Assembly (NCBI RefSeq): GCF_026191635.1
Contig: NZ_JAKRRW010000001.1
Location: forward strand, 434,001-498,000
Length of the DNA: 64,000 nucleotides
Direction of reading: 5' to 3'
From: Photobacterium obscurum
GTDB lineage: Bacteria > Pseudomonadota > Gammaproteobacteria > Enterobacterales > Vibrionaceae
Shown one piece after another: positions 8,633 to 20,433 of this stretch (positions are counted from its first letter, which is position 1; each line of letters begins with the position of its first letter). The notes below the pieces were generated by a model. That model was not told the DNA's origin. It saw nothing but the letters and a program-made list of their open reading frames with translations, and did no database searches. A program made the position numbers and the translations under genes.

Positions 8633-8944
8633 TCACCAAAACAAACTACGATGTTTATCATTACAGACACGCTTAATCTGCAGAGTGATCTCAGGTTTCT
8701 TCGCATCCGGCATGTAGTCCAGCAAACACTGAAAGTAAGCTTGATCTTTCTCTGACAACATAAAGTTATCAATATACAGGCGATGACAAGCATAGGTCAT
8801 CAGGTTGGCAGCTAGCGCATCTTCCGTACCGGAAACATGCTCGAGAATACAATCTTCATATCCAACCTTGTCTTCTTTGGCCACCTGCTGGAAGCTGACT
8901 ATCAGAATAATGATACCAACTACACCTACCGCCTTACGCTTCAT
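8633..8944 (-). CDS. Small hypothetical single-pass or secreted protein
   Basis: A 103-residue protein I do not recognise. It starts with a basic N-terminus and a hydrophobic stretch (about 5-19), either a signal peptide or an anchor. A polar domain with four cysteines follows (DCILEH, YACHRL, FQCLLD, RVCNDK), which could form two disulfides in the periplasm. A good ribosome binding site (GAGG, 5 nt before ATG) supports expression. It stands alone between the znuCB and sucCD terminators. No function can be assigned. Confidence 0.65.
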   Translation of the reverse strand: MKRKAVGVVGIIILIVSFQQVAKEDKVGYEDCILEHVSGTEDALAANLMTYACHRLYIDNFMLSEKDQAYFQCLLDYMPDAKKPEITLQIKRVCNDKHRSLFW

Positions 8945-8995
8945 TTTCGCCTCATTAATACCAATCAGCCTCGGTGTTTTATGTATTCTAGAACG

Positions 8996-9020
8996 AAAAA
9001 ACCCGCCATTGGCGGGTTTT
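8996..9020 (-). terminator. Terminator of the suc operon
   Basis: CCCGCC/GGCGGG stem with an ATT loop (9002-9016) between an A run and a T run. The A6 at 8996-9001 provides the U tail for leftward transcription out of sucD. Confidence 0.85.
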
Positions 9021-9042
9021 CATTATAATTCAGCGAGCTTAA

Positions 9043-9915
9043 TTACCAGCCCGTAACTTCGCGTAGTGCCTTACCGATATCAGCCAGACTCTTCACGGTT
9101 TTAACACCTGCAGATTCCAGTGCCAGGAATTTATCTTCAGCGGTACCTTTACCACCAGAGATAATCGCACCTGCATGGCCCATACGCTTGCCCGGAGGAG
9201 CGGTAACACCCGCGATGTAGGAAACGACAGGCTTAGTGACATGCTCTTTAATGTAGGCCGCCGCTTCTTCTTCTGCGGTGCCACCAATTTCACCAATCAT
9301 GACGATAGCTTCAGTCGCAGGATCTTTCTCGAACATCTCCAGGACATCGATAAAGTTTGCGCCAGGAATTGGGTCGCCACCGATACCAACACAGGTTGAC
9401 TGACCGAAACCTTCATCCGTCGTCTGCTTAACCGCTTCATAGGTCAGCGTTCCTGAACGCGAAACAATACCTACCTTACCGGCTTTGTGAATATGGCCAG
9501 GCATAATACCGATCTTACACTCATCAGGAGTAATTACCCCTGGGCAGTTAGGGCCAATCATACGTACGCCAGCTTCATCAAGGCGAACCTTAACATCCAA
9601 CATATCAAGCGTTGGGATACCTTCGGTGATAGTCACAATCAACTCAATACCCGCATCGATCGCTTCAAGAATCGCATCTTTACAGAAAGGAGCCGGAACA
9701 TAGATAACTGTTGCCGTCGCACCTGTTGCTTCAACTGCTTCACGTACCGTATTGAATACCGGCAGGCCAAGATGTGTTGTACCGCCTTTGCCCGGTGATA
9801 CGCCACCGACCATTTGTGTTCCGTACTCAATGGCTTGCTCAGAGTGGAAAGTCCCCTGCCCACCAGTGAAGCCCTGACAAATGACTTTGGTATCTTTATT
9901 AATTAAAACTGACAT
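9043..9915 (-). CDS. sucD: Succinyl-CoA synthetase alpha subunit
   Basis: This 290-residue CoA-binding subunit has the phosphorylated active-site His at about 247 in [10 protein letters not shown]. It also has an N-terminal CoA-binding Rossmann fold ([10 protein letters not shown]). With SucC it converts succinyl-CoA to succinate while making ATP/GTP in the TCA cycle. Its ATG overlaps the sucC stop by one base (TAATG), a coupled arrangement. It is the last gene of sucABCD. Confidence 0.97.
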   Translation of the reverse strand: MSVLINKDTKVICQGFTGGQGTFHSEQAIEYGTQMVGGVSPGKGGTTHLGLPVFNTVREAVEATGATATVIYVPAPFCKDAILEAIDAGIELIVTITEGIPTLDMLDVKVRLDEAGVRMIGPNCPGVITPDECKIGIMPGHIHKAGKVGIVSRSGTLTYEAVKQTTDEGFGQSTCVGIGGDPIPGANFIDVLEMFEKDPATEAIVMIGEIGGTAEEEAAAYIKEHVTKPVVSYIAGVTAPPGKRMGHAGAIISGGKGTAEDKFLALESAGVKTVKSLADIGKALREVTGW

Positions 9916-11081
9916 TACTTACCCTCCGCTGCAGCAACTACTTTTTCCGCTGCTTCAGTAAGGGAAGTCGCAGCAATAATATTCAGACCACTTTCAGCAA
10001 GCTTTTCAGCACCTAGCTTGGCATTGTTGCCTTCAAGGCGAACAACCACCGGTACTTCAACACCGACTTCAGCAATAGCACCAATGATGCCTTCAGCAAT
10101 GAGATCACAACGAACGATACCACCGAAGATATTGACCAGAACAGCTTTGACGTTGCTGTCAGAAAGAATAATCTTGAATGCTTCGGTTACACGCTCTTTC
10201 GTCGCACCACCGCCCACATCAAGGAAGTTAGCAGGCTGGCCACCGTGTAGGTTAACGATATCCATCGTCCCCATCGCCAGGCCAGCACCATTAACCATAC
10301 AACCGATATTACCGTCTAGTGCCACGTAGTTCAGCTCCCACTGCGCGGCATGTGCTTCACGCTCATCTTCCTGGGAAGGATCGTGCATCTCACGTAGCTT
10401 AGGCTGGCGGTACATGGCGTTCGAATCAATGTTAATTTTTCCATCAAGGCAAAGTAGGTTGTCATCGCCAGTGATCACTAGAGGATTGATTTCAAGCAGC
10501 GCCAGATCATAGTCAGCAAACATGTTGCCAAGACCCAGGAAGATTTTAGTGAACTGCTTAATTTGATCGCCTTTTAGGCCAAGCTTGAATGCCAACTCAC
10601 GACCTTGGTACGGCTGAGGGCCGACCAGCGGATCAATAGCAGCTTTATGGATAAGTTCCGGCGTTTCTTCCGCTACTTTCTCGATTTCAACACCACCTTC
10701 AGTCGATGCCATGAAAACAATACGACGGGTACCACGGTCAACGACAGCGCCCAGGTACAGTTCGTTCGCAATGTTAGAGGCTTCTTCAACCAAAATTTTC
10801 GTTACTGGCTGGCCATTGGCATCTGTCTGGTAGGTGACCAGATTTTTGCCAAGCCACTTCTGAGCGAATTCTTTAATGCCTTCTTTGGTATCATGTAGTT
10901 CCACACCGCCCGCTTTACCACGGCCGCCAGCGTGAACCTGACATTTAACAACCCACTTATCACCACTAATTTTTCCAGCAGCTTCAGCCGCCTCTTGTGG
11001 TGTATCACAAGCATAACCTTCTGGAACTGGCAGACCGTATTCAGCAAATAGCTGTTTTGCCTGGTATTCGTGCAGATTCAT
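9915..11081 (-). CDS. sucC: Succinyl-CoA synthetase beta subunit
   Basis: This 388-residue ATP-grasp subunit has the same length as E. coli SucC. It begins [12 protein letters not shown] and contains [11 protein letters not shown] (nucleotide-binding loop) and [11 protein letters not shown] (alpha-subunit interface and phosphate site). It works as a dimer or heterotetramer with SucD. It is separated from sucB by 134 bp with a hairpin, so its level may be set separately from sucAB. Confidence 0.97.
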   Translation of the reverse strand: MNLHEYQAKQLFAEYGLPVPEGYACDTPQEAAEAAGKISGDKWVVKCQVHAGGRGKAGGVELHDTKEGIKEFAQKWLGKNLVTYQTDANGQPVTKILVEEASNIANELYLGAVVDRGTRRIVFMASTEGGVEIEKVAEETPELIHKAAIDPLVGPQPYQGRELAFKLGLKGDQIKQFTKIFLGLGNMFADYDLALLEINPLVITGDDNLLCLDGKINIDSNAMYRQPKLREMHDPSQEDEREAHAAQWELNYVALDGNIGCMVNGAGLAMGTMDIVNLHGGQPANFLDVGGGATKERVTEAFKIILSDSNVKAVLVNIFGGIVRCDLIAEGIIGAIAEVGVEVPVVVRLEGNNAKLGAEKLAESGLNIIAATSLTEAAEKVVAAAEGK

Positions 11082-11176
11082 GATGTTCTATCCGTTTTCA
11101 TATCCCTTTGGGACTTGTTATATCCATCTGAAATACTCTCGGGTATTTCTTCGTCAATGATACCTGAAACCAGAAT

Positions 11177-11205
11177 CAAGCCGGACGTCGAGCCTGCCCG
11201 GCTTG
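11177..11205. repeat. Intergenic hairpin between sucB and sucC
   Basis: CAAGCCGG (11177-11184) pairs perfectly with CCGGCTTG (11198-11205) across a 13-nt loop, with no T tail on the minus strand. It may stabilise or attenuate the sucAB-CD transcript. A similar AAGCCCGG/CCGGGCTT hairpin is at 45173-45195 upstream of adk. Confidence 0.5.
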
Positions 11206-11215
11206 GCTTTAGGTA

Positions 11216-12433
11216 TTAAACGTCTAGTAGCAGACGTGTTGGGTCTTCTAGAAGTTCTTTAATTGTTACCAGATAACCGACAGACTCACGGCCGTCCACC
11301 AAACGGTGATCGTACGACAGAGCCAGGTACATCATCGGCAAGACTTCAACCTTACCATCCACAGCCATCGGGCGGTCCTGGATCTTATGCATACCCAGAA
11401 TAGCCGCTTGTGGCGGGTTGATAATCGGTGTCGACATCAGCGAGCCGAATACGCCACCGTTGGTGATAGTAAAGTTACCGCCTGTTAGCTCATCAACCGT
11501 CAGCTTGCCGTCACGGCCTTTGATTGCCAGTTCACGAATGCCTTTCTCGATTTCAGCCAGGCTCAACTTGTCGCAGTCACGTAGTACTGGGGTCACCAAG
11601 CCTCGCGGCGTCGATACTGCAATGCTCACATCGAAGAAGTTGTGGTAAACGATATCGTCACCGTCAATCGACGCATTCACTTCTGGATAGCGTTTCAGTG
11701 CTTCAACCACCGCTTTAACGTAGAAAGACATAAAGCCCAGGCGAATACCATGGCGCTCTTCGAAAATGTCCTTGTACTGCTTACGCAGATCCATGATTGG
11801 CTTCATGTTGACTTCGTTGAACGTTGTCAGCATTGCCGTGCTGTTTTTGGCTTCCAGCAGGCGCTCTGCCACACGCTTGCGCAGACGTGTCATTGGCACA
11901 CGTTTTTCACTACGATGAGCAAGAGGGGCTTCAATCTTCGCTTCAACAGCAGGTGCAACTGGAGCAGGCGCAGGCTTGCCTTCTTTGACGAACGCTTCAA
12001 CGTCTTCGCGAGTGATACGGCCACCGACTCCGGTCCCTTTCACATCTGACGCTTTAATGCTGTGCTCGCCCAAAAGGCGGCGCACTGCCGGGCTAAGTGC
12101 TTCAGTCGTCTCTTCACCCAGCGCAGCGGTACTGCGTTTATTCGGTGAAGCCTCGGCTTCAGCAGGTACATCTGCAGTCGGTTCACCGGCAACGGCACCC
12201 GCTTTAATCTTACCAATCAACTGCTTAGTTAAAACAGTCGTACCTTCTTCTTCAACGATGGCTTCTAGAACGCCATCTTCCGGTGCAGGAACTTCCAGCA
12301 CCACTTTGTCTGTTTCGATATCAACCAGAACTTCATCACGTGTAACTGTATCACCCGGCTGTTTGTGCCAAGTAGCCACTGTTGCATCAGCAACTGATTC
12401 AGGTAAATCGGGAACCAGAATTTCGATTGTCAT
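11216..12433 (-). CDS. sucB: Dihydrolipoyl succinyltransferase, E2 of 2-oxoglutarate dehydrogenase
   Basis: This 405-residue protein is the same length as E. coli SucB. It has an N-terminal lipoyl domain with lipoylated Lys about 43 in ETDKVV, an Ala/Pro/Glu-rich linker, and a peripheral-subunit-binding domain ([11 protein letters not shown], about 114-150). The C-terminal catalytic domain ends in the active-site motif DHRLVDGRE (His about 376, Asp about 380). It transfers succinyl groups to CoA at the core of the complex. It lies 31 bp downstream of sucA. Confidence 0.97.
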   Translation of the reverse strand: MTIEILVPDLPESVADATVATWHKQPGDTVTRDEVLVDIETDKVVLEVPAPEDGVLEAIVEEEGTTVLTKQLIGKIKAGAVAGEPTADVPAEAEASPNKRSTAALGEETTEALSPAVRRLLGEHSIKASDVKGTGVGGRITREDVEAFVKEGKPAPAPVAPAVEAKIEAPLAHRSEKRVPMTRLRKRVAERLLEAKNSTAMLTTFNEVNMKPIMDLRKQYKDIFEERHGIRLGFMSFYVKAVVEALKRYPEVNASIDGDDIVYHNFFDVSIAVSTPRGLVTPVLRDCDKLSLAEIEKGIRELAIKGRDGKLTVDELTGGNFTITNGGVFGSLMSTPIINPPQAAILGMHKIQDRPMAVDGKVEVLPMMYLALSYDHRLVDGRESVGYLVTIKELLEDPTRLLLDV

Positions 12434-12464
12434 ATCGGCTTTGTCCTTTTTGTTCCAGTTCTTA

Positions 12465-15275
12465 TTAATCTATTGTTAGCGCTGTTTCGATTAGCGCTTT
12501 CTGTTGTTTCAAGTGAACCGACATGTAACCTACAGCCGGTGAAGCAGATGCTGGACGACCCGCATAGTTCAGCTCAGCGCCTTTCGGCAGGGCAGAACGG
12601 AAGTTATGCTGGCTGGAATACCAAGCGCCTTGGTTTTGCGGCTCTTCTTGGCACCAAATGAAATCAGCAACATGCTGATAATCGGCCAAAGCAGCTTCAA
12701 CATCTTCTTTAGGGAATGGATATAGCTGTTCGATACGAACAATAGCAACATCAGTCTGCTCGTTTTTGCGGCGCTGCTCGAGAAGATCGTAGTAAACCTT
12801 ACCTGAACAGAACACCACGCGCTTGACTTGGCTCGGGTCCAAATCATCGATTTCAGGGATCGCTGGCTGGAAATTGCCGCTTGCCAGCTCATCCATCGTC
12901 GATACACACAGTGGATGGCGCAATAGAGACTTAGGTGACATCACAATCAACGGACGGCGCATCGGGCGAAGCACCTGACGGCGGATCATGTGATAAACCT
13001 GAGCCGGTGTCGATGGAATGATGACCTGCATATTCTGCTCGGCACAAAGTTGCAAGTAGCGCTCCAGGCGGGCTGATGAGTGTTCAGGCCCCTGCCCTTC
13101 ATAACCATGTGGAAGCAGCATGGTCAGGCCACACATCCGGCCCCACTTCTGCTCACCAGAGCTGATGAACTGGTCGATCACGACCTGGGCACCGTTGGCA
13201 AAGTCACCAAACTGTGCTTCCCAAATCGTCAGACCACCGGGCTCAGCCGTCGCGTAGCCATATTCAAAAGCCAGCACCGCTTCTTCTGACAGCACCGAGT
13301 CAAAGACCTGGAAGGTGCCTTGCTTGTCATGAATATTGGCCAGCGGGATATAGGTACTCGCATCATTTTGGTTATGCAAAACCGCGTGACGATGGAAGAA
13401 TGTACCGCGGCCGGAATCCTGCCCGGTAATACGGATGCGGTTGCCCTCATCCACCAAGGTCGCGTAGGCAAGCGTTTCGGCCATCCCCCAGTCAACAGGC
13501 TTATCACCCACAATCATTGACTGACGGTCGTTGTAAAGCTTCTGAACCCGACTTTGCAGCTTATGGCTTTCCGGGAACTGGCAAACACGCTGAGCAAGAT
13601 CATTAAGGCGAGAAGCATCAATCGTATTCGGCCACTCAACGGTCCAGTCATGCCCCAGATACGGTGCCCAATCGACAGAGTGCAGCTTCATAGGACGCCA
13701 TTCTTTCACCACGCACTCACCACGATCCAGCGCATCACGGTACTCGTTGATCAGCGACGTTGCCGTCTCCAAGTCAACGGTCTGGTTATCAGTCAGGGCA
13801 TCGGCATAAATTTTACGCGGAGTCGGATGCTTTTTGATCTTCTGGTACATCAACGGCTGGGTTGCATTCGGCTCATCGGCCTCATTGTGACCGTGACGAC
13901 GGTAACACACCAGATCAATAACCACATCGCGTTTGAAGGTATTACGGAAGTCCAGCGCGATACGCGTAACAAACGCAACCGCTTCTGGATCATCGGCGTT
14001 AACATGGAAAATTGGCGACTGAACCATTTTCGCGATATCGGTACAGTACTGAGTAGAGCGGGTATCATTCGGGTTTGACGTAGTGAAACCAATCTGGTTG
14101 TTGACCACAATACGTATCGTACCGCCCACACGGTAACCGCGCGACTGTGACATATTGAAGGTTTCAGCAACCACACCCTGACCAGCAATTGCGGAGTCAC
14201 CATGGATGGTGATCGGGAGTACCTGAGATCCATCTTTGTCGCCAAGGCGATCCTGACGGGCACGGACTGAGCCCACAACCACTGGGTTGACGATTTCCAG
14301 GTGTGATGGGTTGAATGCCAATGCTAAATGCACATCACCCCCAGGCGTTGCAAAGTCAGCCGAGAAGCCCTGGTGATATTTCACATCACCGGTACCCCAG
14401 CTTTCACCATGCTTGCCGGCGAACTCGTCAAATAGGTCCTGTGGTTTCTTGCCCAGTACGTTGACCAGCATATTCAGGCGGCCGCGGTGTGCCATACCAA
14501 TGACAACCTCGCGAGCGCCGTTAGTGCCGGCATAACGGATCAATTCTTTGACCATCGGGATAAGCGCGTCACCACCTTCCAAAGAAAAACGCTTGGCGCC
14601 TGGGAACTTAGCCCCAAGATAGCGCTCCAAACCTTCGGCAGCGGTTAGCTCATCAAGGAAAGTTAGCTTTTCTTCTTTGGAAAACGCACCCTGACCAACC
14701 ACCGATTCCAACCGCTGCTGAATCCAGCGTTTTTCTTCGGTATCAGTAATGTGCATATATTCAGCACCAATTGAACCACAATAGGTTTTCTTTAGTGCGT
14801 CATAGATTTCAGACAACTTCATGGTTTCTTTGCCAATAGCAAACGAACCCACGTTAAAGCTCTCGTTAAAATCATCCGCAGTTAGATTATGGTACTCAGG
14901 ATCAAGATCAGGCACTCGTTCCTGCTGCCATAATTCTAACGGGTCTAAGTTCGCATGCTGATGACCACGGAAACGGTATGCATTGATAATCTGCAATACC
15001 TTAACCTGTTTTGCATCAACATCTGGATCGCTGACGGTAGCACTTAGATAGGTTGTTTCTTTAGCCAAACGTCGGAAATAATCACGAACTCGCGAGTGCG
15101 GCTGCTCAACAGCTGTTTCACTCACAACAGGCAAATCACTAAATACATGACGCCATTCTTCGTCAACTAATTCTGGGTCGCTAAGATACAACTCGTAGAG
15201 GTCTTCTACATAAGTTGCATTGGCGCCAGCCAGGTGTGAAGACTCAAGCCAAGCCTTCATAACGCCGTTCTGCAT
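12465..15275 (-). CDS. sucA: 2-oxoglutarate dehydrogenase E1 component
   Basis: This 936-residue thiamine-diphosphate decarboxylase has the expected [28 protein letters not shown] and [11 protein letters not shown] motifs of the E1o family. It catalyses the oxidative decarboxylation of 2-oxoglutarate that loads SucB. It starts with [13 protein letters not shown], a typical Vibrionaceae N-terminus. It is 114 bp downstream of sdhB, so sdhCDAB-sucABCD may be one long supra-operon as in E. coli. Confidence 0.97.
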   Translation of the reverse strand: MQNGVMKAWLESSHLAGANATYVEDLYELYLSDPELVDEEWRHVFSDLPVVSETAVEQPHSRVRDYFRRLAKETTYLSATVSDPDVDAKQVKVLQIINAYRFRGHQHANLDPLELWQQERVPDLDPEYHNLTADDFNESFNVGSFAIGKETMKLSEIYDALKKTYCGSIGAEYMHITDTEEKRWIQQRLESVVGQGAFSKEEKLTFLDELTAAEGLERYLGAKFPGAKRFSLEGGDALIPMVKELIRYAGTNGAREVVIGMAHRGRLNMLVNVLGKKPQDLFDEFAGKHGESWGTGDVKYHQGFSADFATPGGDVHLALAFNPSHLEIVNPVVVGSVRARQDRLGDKDGSQVLPITIHGDSAIAGQGVVAETFNMSQSRGYRVGGTIRIVVNNQIGFTTSNPNDTRSTQYCTDIAKMVQSPIFHVNADDPEAVAFVTRIALDFRNTFKRDVVIDLVCYRRHGHNEADEPNATQPLMYQKIKKHPTPRKIYADALTDNQTVDLETATSLINEYRDALDRGECVVKEWRPMKLHSVDWAPYLGHDWTVEWPNTIDASRLNDLAQRVCQFPESHKLQSRVQKLYNDRQSMIVGDKPVDWGMAETLAYATLVDEGNRIRITGQDSGRGTFFHRHAVLHNQNDASTYIPLANIHDKQGTFQVFDSVLSEEAVLAFEYGYATAEPGGLTIWEAQFGDFANGAQVVIDQFISSGEQKWGRMCGLTMLLPHGYEGQGPEHSSARLERYLQLCAEQNMQVIIPSTPAQVYHMIRRQVLRPMRRPLIVMSPKSLLRHPLCVSTMDELASGNFQPAIPEIDDLDPSQVKRVVFCSGKVYYDLLEQRRKNEQTDVAIVRIEQLYPFPKEDVEAALADYQHVADFIWCQEEPQNQGAWYSSQHNFRSALPKGAELNYAGRPASASPAVGYMSVHLKQQKALIETALTID

Positions 15276-15389
15276 TGTTTTCCCTTAACCACTAGTTATC
15301 GCCATTTGCGCCGGTCTCATCATGGCCGGGCTTTAAGGCTGGCTTCAGATAGCGAAACAGGAAGCCAGCATATCGATAATTCGACTTAA

Positions 15390-16103
15390 TTATACCGCGC
15401 GTTTTAGCAACATTGATTTAATGTGGCCAATCGCTTTTGTTGGATTTAATCCCTTAGGACAAACATTTACACAGTTCATGATGCCATGGCAACGAAAAAC
15501 ACTAAAAGCGTCGTCAAGATCGGATAATCGTTCATCTGTTGCAGTATCACGACTATCAATTAGCCAACGGTACGCAGCAAGCAAACCAGCAGGTCCGATA
15601 AATTTATCCGGGTTCCACCAGAACGACGGACAAGAGGTTGAACAGCAGGCACACATAATACACTCGTACAGACCATCCAAATGGGCACGGTCTTCCGGTG
15701 ACTGCAGGTTCTCTCTTGCAGGCGGCAGAGCATCATCATCAATCAGGAACGGTTTCACTTTGGCGTAGTTAGTATAGAACTGATCCATATCGATGATCAG
15801 GTCACGAATAACCGGCAGACCGGGTAACGGTCGGATCACTATGGTCTTTTCGCCCATTAATGCTGACAGCGGAGTAATGCATGCCAGGCCATTTGTCCCA
15901 TTCATATTGATACCGTCTGAGCCACATACACCTTCACGGCATGAGCGACGGAACGCCAGGGTCGGGTCTTGCTCTTTCAGCAAAATTAACGCATCGAGCA
16001 CCATCATGTCAGAACCTTCAGGTACTTCCAGGGTATAGCCCTTCATATGCGGTGCGTTATCTACATCAGGATTGTAGCGGTAAATCGAGAAATTCAGTTT
16101 CAT
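15390..16103 (-). CDS. sdhB: Succinate dehydrogenase iron-sulfur subunit
   Basis: This 237-residue subunit has an N-terminal [2Fe-2S] ferredoxin domain (CREGVCGSDG plus a further Cys). The C-terminal domain carries [4Fe-4S] and [3Fe-4S] ligands (CIMCACCSTSCP and CHGIMNCVNVCPKGLNP). It passes electrons from SdhA flavin to ubiquinone at SdhCD. It lies 15 bp after sdhA. Confidence 0.97.
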   Translation of the reverse strand: MKLNFSIYRYNPDVDNAPHMKGYTLEVPEGSDMMVLDALILLKEQDPTLAFRRSCREGVCGSDGINMNGTNGLACITPLSALMGEKTIVIRPLPGLPVIRDLIIDMDQFYTNYAKVKPFLIDDDALPPARENLQSPEDRAHLDGLYECIMCACCSTSCPSFWWNPDKFIGPAGLLAAYRWLIDSRDTATDERLSDLDDAFSVFRCHGIMNCVNVCPKGLNPTKAIGHIKSMLLKRAV

Positions 16104-16118
16104 CTTTCATCCCTCCCC

Positions 16119-17885
16119 TTAGTAAGTACGTGCTTTAGGCGGGAACGCCTCACGATGAACTGGTGACATATTTACATCACGCTTCGACATTTCTTCTGTC
16201 TCAGGGTTGTAAATTGAGTGACATAGCCAGTTTTCATCATCACGCTCAGGGAAGTCGAAACGCGCATGAGCGCCACGGCTTTCAGTACGGAAGTTGGCAG
16301 CAACAGCTGTCGCGTATGCCGTTTCCATCAAGTTATCGAGTTCCAAACATTCGATGCGCTGCGTATTAAATTCAGTTGAAGTATCGTCCAGACGCGCTTC
16401 TTTCAAACGCTCACGGATAACTTTCAACTCTTCCAGCCCTGTTGCCATCGCTTCACCTTCACGGAATACCGAGAAGTTATTCTGCATACACGACTGAAGA
16501 TCCTTGCGGATTTGAACCGGGTCTTCGCCTTTCTGAGTATTGTTCCAGCGATTCACACGCTCAAGCGAAGCTTCAATGTCAGAGTCTGTTGCCGGGCGTG
16601 CCTCTGCCTGTGCCGCCAGTGTCTCACCAAGGTGCAGGCCAGTTGCACGACCAAATACCACGAGGTCGAGCAGCGAGTTACCACCGAGGCGGTTTGCACC
16701 GTGTACCGATACCGAGGCAATTTCACCGCAGGCAAACAAACCTTGGACTTCAACATCCTGGCCTGCACTGTCTTGTTTCAGTGCTTGCCCCGAGACCTGA
16801 GTCGGAACACCACCCATCATGTAGTGACAAGTCGGAATGACCGGGATTGGTTCTTTAACCGGGTCAATATGGGCGAACGTACGAGATAGCTCACAGATAC
16901 CCGGCAGACGGGACTCCAGTACATCTTTGCCAAGGTGATCCAGTTTTAGTTTGATATGAGGTCCCCAAGGGCCATCACAGCCACGTCCCTCACGAATTTC
17001 TACCATCATCGAACGGGCAACCACGTCACGACCGGCAAGATCTTTGGCGTTAGGTGCATAGCGCTCCATGAAGCGCTCACCATCTTTGTTCAGCAGGTAG
17101 CCACCTTCACCACGGCACCCTTCGGTTACCAGAACCCCAGCGCCGGCAATTCCCGTCGGGTGGAACTGCCACATTTCGATATCCTGCATCGGTACACCAG
17201 CACGAAGTGCCATACCAACACCATCACCGGTGTTGATGTGGGCATTCGTCGTAGAAGCATAGATACGCCCTGCACCGCCGGTAGCCAGAATCGTTGCCTT
17301 CGACTTGAAGTAGCAGATCTCACCCGTTTCCATACAAAGGGCGGTACAGCCAAGGATGGCGCCATCTTGGTTTTTCACCAAATCCAGTGCATACCACTCA
17401 GAGAAGATCGTCGTTTTATGTTTAATATTTTGCTGGTACAGAGTATGCAAAAGCGCATGGCCGGTACGGTCAGCGGCCGCTGCGGTACGAGCCGCCTGCT
17501 CGCCACCAAACTCTTTGGACTGGCCACCAAATGGGCGCTGATAAATTGAACCGTTATCAAAACGAGAAAACGGCAGCCCCATTTTTTCTAGTTCAATAAC
17601 TGACTTAGGCCCGTTCTGACACATATATTCAATGGCATTCTGATCACCAATGTAGTCAGAACCTTTGACAGTATCGTACATATGCCACTGCCAGTTATCC
17701 GGGTGTGAATTACCCAGTGCTACGGTAATCCCGCCCTGCGCCGACACAGTATGTGAACGAGTAGGGAATACTTTAGATAGCAAAGCACATTTAAGACCTT
17801 GCTCAGAAATTTGTAGTGCGGCGCGCATACCTGCACCACCAGCACCGATTACTACGGCATCAAACTCACGAACTGCAATGCTCAC
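16119..17885 (-). CDS. sdhA: Succinate dehydrogenase flavoprotein subunit
   Basis: This 588-residue protein has the FAD dinucleotide-binding motif [10 protein letters not shown], covalent-flavin His about 45 in [10 protein letters not shown], and substrate-site HPTG and RLGGNSL motifs. It oxidises succinate to fumarate on the cytoplasmic face of complex II. The start codon is GTG, directly after the sdhD stop (TAA-GTG), consistent with strict translational coupling. Confidence 0.97.
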   Translation of the reverse strand: MSIAVREFDAVVIGAGGAGMRAALQISEQGLKCALLSKVFPTRSHTVSAQGGITVALGNSHPDNWQWHMYDTVKGSDYIGDQNAIEYMCQNGPKSVIELEKMGLPFSRFDNGSIYQRPFGGQSKEFGGEQAARTAAAADRTGHALLHTLYQQNIKHKTTIFSEWYALDLVKNQDGAILGCTALCMETGEICYFKSKATILATGGAGRIYASTTNAHINTGDGVGMALRAGVPMQDIEMWQFHPTGIAGAGVLVTEGCRGEGGYLLNKDGERFMERYAPNAKDLAGRDVVARSMMVEIREGRGCDGPWGPHIKLKLDHLGKDVLESRLPGICELSRTFAHIDPVKEPIPVIPTCHYMMGGVPTQVSGQALKQDSAGQDVEVQGLFACGEIASVSVHGANRLGGNSLLDLVVFGRATGLHLGETLAAQAEARPATDSDIEASLERVNRWNNTQKGEDPVQIRKDLQSCMQNNFSVFREGEAMATGLEELKVIRERLKEARLDDTSTEFNTQRIECLELDNLMETAYATAVAANFRTESRGAHARFDFPERDDENWLCHSIYNPETEEMSKRDVNMSPVHREAFPPKARTY

Positions 17886-18233
17886 TTACGCACCCCACAC
17901 AATGAAGAAACCTGAAAACAGGTAGACAAAAAGTACAGCCACAACACCAAACTGGATACCTGCTCGTAATGCGGCAGGTTTAATGTAGTCGGTTAGCACT
18001 TGCCATAGGCCAATCCAGGCATGGATCAAAATTGATAGCAGTGCCAGCATAGTGAACACCTTGGTGCTTAACTTACCGAAGAAAGCCGTCCAAGTTTCAT
18101 AGCTCAGTTCAGGGCCAAAGGTGAGAAATCCGACCATATAAATGGTGTAAAGTGTTAAAATGATTGCAGTTGCGCGAATCAGAATGAAATCGTGTATACC
18201 ATTACGGCCGATTGTCGATACGTTATTTACCAT
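17886..18233 (-). CDS. sdhD: Succinate dehydrogenase membrane anchor SdhD
   Basis: A 115-residue integral membrane subunit with three hydrophobic helices. With SdhC it binds heme b and ubiquinone. A His in the second helix region ([20 protein letters not shown]) fits the SdhD family signature. Its start overlaps the sdhC stop by 7 bp (ATGGTAA). Confidence 0.95.
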   Translation of the reverse strand: MVNNVSTIGRNGIHDFILIRATAIILTLYTIYMVGFLTFGPELSYETWTAFFGKLSTKVFTMLALLSILIHAWIGLWQVLTDYIKPAALRAGIQFGVVAVLFVYLFSGFFIVWGA

Positions 18234-18607
18234 ACTAGGCCTCCAGCGAAGACAGCTAGAACCGCTACGATAGCAAAGCTCACTTTGGTGCTCACAATGC
18301 CGGATTCCATTTCTTCAAAATATCCCATATCCATCATTAGATGACGCACGCCCAGCACAATGTGATAGAACAATGCAGTCAGTACACCCCACAAAACAAA
18401 TTTCACGAAGAAGCTGTCAACAATGCTGGCAGCACTTGCGAAACCTTCAGGGGAAGAAAGGGAAAGGCCTAATAACCAAAGTAGGATTGCAACAGAAACA
18501 AACGTTATCACGCCGGAAACGCGATGTAGGATTGACGCAATCGCCGTCAGCGGAAAGCGAATCGTCTGTAGGTCGAGGTTGACAGGTCTTGGCTTATTTA
18601 CTTTCAC
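18227..18607 (-). CDS. sdhC: Succinate dehydrogenase cytochrome b556 subunit
   Basis: A 126-residue membrane subunit beginning with the family motif [18 protein letters not shown]. It contains SILHRVSGV (quinone-site Ser/Arg region) and [12 protein letters not shown], which supplies the heme-ligand His. It is the first gene of sdhCDAB. The upstream 409 bp is shared with divergent gltA. Confidence 0.96.
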   Translation of the reverse strand: MKVNKPRPVNLDLQTIRFPLTAIASILHRVSGVITFVSVAILLWLLGLSLSSPEGFASAASIVDSFFVKFVLWGVLTALFYHIVLGVRHLMMDMGYFEEMESGIVSTKVSFAIVAVLAVFAGGLVW

Positions 18608-19016
18608 GGTGTTTGCCCACTCAGCTCCATTGAAGCATTTTATTTTTATAGAACTCTCCGATTCGCTTAAGCCAGACGAACAAGCGTAACATCCTCGTAA
18701 CCTTTGGTTGCAATTATGTTTTAACGGGGACCTAAAACAAAATCGAACCTAAGTGACTAATATTGTTGATAACTTAAGCATTTGTTTCTGGCGGTCGCAG
18801 AACCAGAGACCTGCGGCGAGTATACGCCTCGTAACAATCAAATACAAACCCAGTTACATGACCTCTAACACGGTTTGAGAATTTTGCACGCTTTTACCCA
18901 AAGTTATTAACAAGCGCACACAAAGAGGCACAAAAATTGACAAATGACGCGCCGAACGGTACAACAAATGCACATCCGCTTTGGATTAGGATTATAAAAA
19001 AGCAAAGGAGATTGTT
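18608..19016. promoter_or_regulatory. Divergent sdhC / gltA control region
   Basis: About 409 bp without a gene separates sdhC (leftward) and gltA (rightward), so both promoters must lie here. In related bacteria this region answers to ArcA and CRP. I see AT-rich GTTGATAAC- and GTTATTAAC-like stretches near 18765 and 18902 but cannot assign ArcA sites with confidence. A good ribosome binding site (AAAGGAG) precedes gltA. Confidence 0.5.
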
Positions 19017-20306
19017 ATGGCAGACATGAAAGCTACTCTTCACATCGAAGGGGAAGCACCAGTCGAACTGCCGATTATCGGGGGCTCGCAAGGGCCAGAT
19101 GTAATTGATGTGCGCAAGCTTGGCGCTAACGGTTACTTTACATTCGACCCTGGTTTTCTAGCCACAGCATCATGTGAATCTCAAATTACTTACATTGATG
19201 GCGATAAAGGTATCCTGCTTCACCGTGGTTACCCTATCGACCAATTAGCAAATAATGCTGATTATTTGGAAGTTTGTTACATTCTTCTGTACGGCGAAGT
19301 CCCAACCCGTGAGCAGTACGAAACATTCCGTACCACTGTTACTCGCCACACTATGGTCCATGAACAGATTGCTAGCTTCTTCCATGGCTTCCGCCGTGAC
19401 GCTCACCCTATGGCTGTAATGTGTGGTGTCGTTGGTGCACTAGCGGCGTTCTATCATGATTCTCTGGATATCAATAATGATACCCACCGTGAGATCACGG
19501 CATTCCGTTTATTGTCAAAAATGCCGACGCTGGCAGCAATGTGTTACAAATATTCAATTGGCCAGCCTTTCATCTTCCCTCGCAATGATCTGGATTATGC
19601 AGAGAACTTCCTGCATATGATGTTTGCAACGCCTTGTGAAGAATATGAAGTTAGCCCTGTCGTGGCACGCGCGATGGATAAGATCTTTACGCTGCACGCT
19701 GACCACGAACAAAATGCATCAACGTCGACCGTTCGTCTAGCAGGCTCTTCTGGTGCCAATCCATTTGCCTGTATCGCCGCTGGTATCGCTTCACTTTGGG
19801 GCCCGGCACACGGTGGTGCCAACGAAGCATGCTTAAAGATGCTGGAAGAAATCGGCAGTGTCGAAAAAATCCCAGAGTTTGTAGCACGTGCCAAAGACAA
19901 AGATGACCCATTCCGTCTAATGGGCTTTGGTCACCGTGTTTACAAAAACTATGACCCACGTGCAACCGTGATGCGTGAAGCATGTCATGAAGTGCTTGAA
20001 GAGCTTAATATTCAGGATCCACTGCTTGATGTAGCAATGGAGCTTGAGCGTATTGCCCTTTCTGACGAGTACTTCATCGATAAGAAACTGTACCCTAATG
20101 TTGATTTCTACTCAGGCATCATCCTGAAGGCAATTGGTATTCCAGTTTCAATGTTCACGGTGATCTTTGCCATGTCACGGACTATCGGCTGGATTGCTCA
20201 CTGGAACGAAATGCACAATGATCCAGGCAACCGTATTGGCCGTCCTCGCCAGCTGTATACCGGTTACACACAACGTGAGTTCAGCCCGATCCACGAGCGT
20301 GAATAA
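19017..20306 (+). CDS. gltA: Citrate synthase (type II, hexameric)
   Basis: This 429-residue protein is the usual length for NADH-sensitive gammaproteobacterial GltA. Catalytic motifs are [10 protein letters not shown] (His), [13 protein letters not shown] (His/Arg) and NVDFYSG (Asp). It condenses acetyl-CoA and oxaloacetate as the entry to the TCA cycle. It faces away from sdhCDAB, the conserved arrangement in Vibrionaceae and enterics. Confidence 0.97.
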   Translation: MADMKATLHIEGEAPVELPIIGGSQGPDVIDVRKLGANGYFTFDPGFLATASCESQITYIDGDKGILLHRGYPIDQLANNADYLEVCYILLYGEVPTREQYETFRTTVTRHTMVHEQIASFFHGFRRDAHPMAVMCGVVGALAAFYHDSLDINNDTHREITAFRLLSKMPTLAAMCYKYSIGQPFIFPRNDLDYAENFLHMMFATPCEEYEVSPVVARAMDKIFTLHADHEQNASTSTVRLAGSSGANPFACIAAGIASLWGPAHGGANEACLKMLEEIGSVEKIPEFVARAKDKDDPFRLMGFGHRVYKNYDPRATVMREACHEVLEELNIQDPLLDVAMELERIALSDEYFIDKKLYPNVDFYSGIILKAIGIPVSMFTVIFAMSRTIGWIAHWNEMHNDPGNRIGRPRQLYTGYTQREFSPIHERE

Positions 20307-20326
20307 TAGGATCTAGGCAGAAAGTA

Positions 20327-20356
20327 AAAAGGTTGAGCAGAAATGCTCAACCTTTT
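20327..20356 (+). terminator. Terminator after gltA
   Basis: AAAAGGTTGAGCA (20327-20339) pairs with TGCTCAACCTTTT (20344-20356) across a GAAA tetraloop and is followed by GTTTT. It lies 20 bp past the gltA stop. Confidence 0.85.
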
Positions 20357-20433
20357 GTTTTATTAATGGAAATAATACCTATTCCATTTATTATCTAACC
20401 ACAGAGCAGATAATTTGTGGGTTTGGCATAAAA

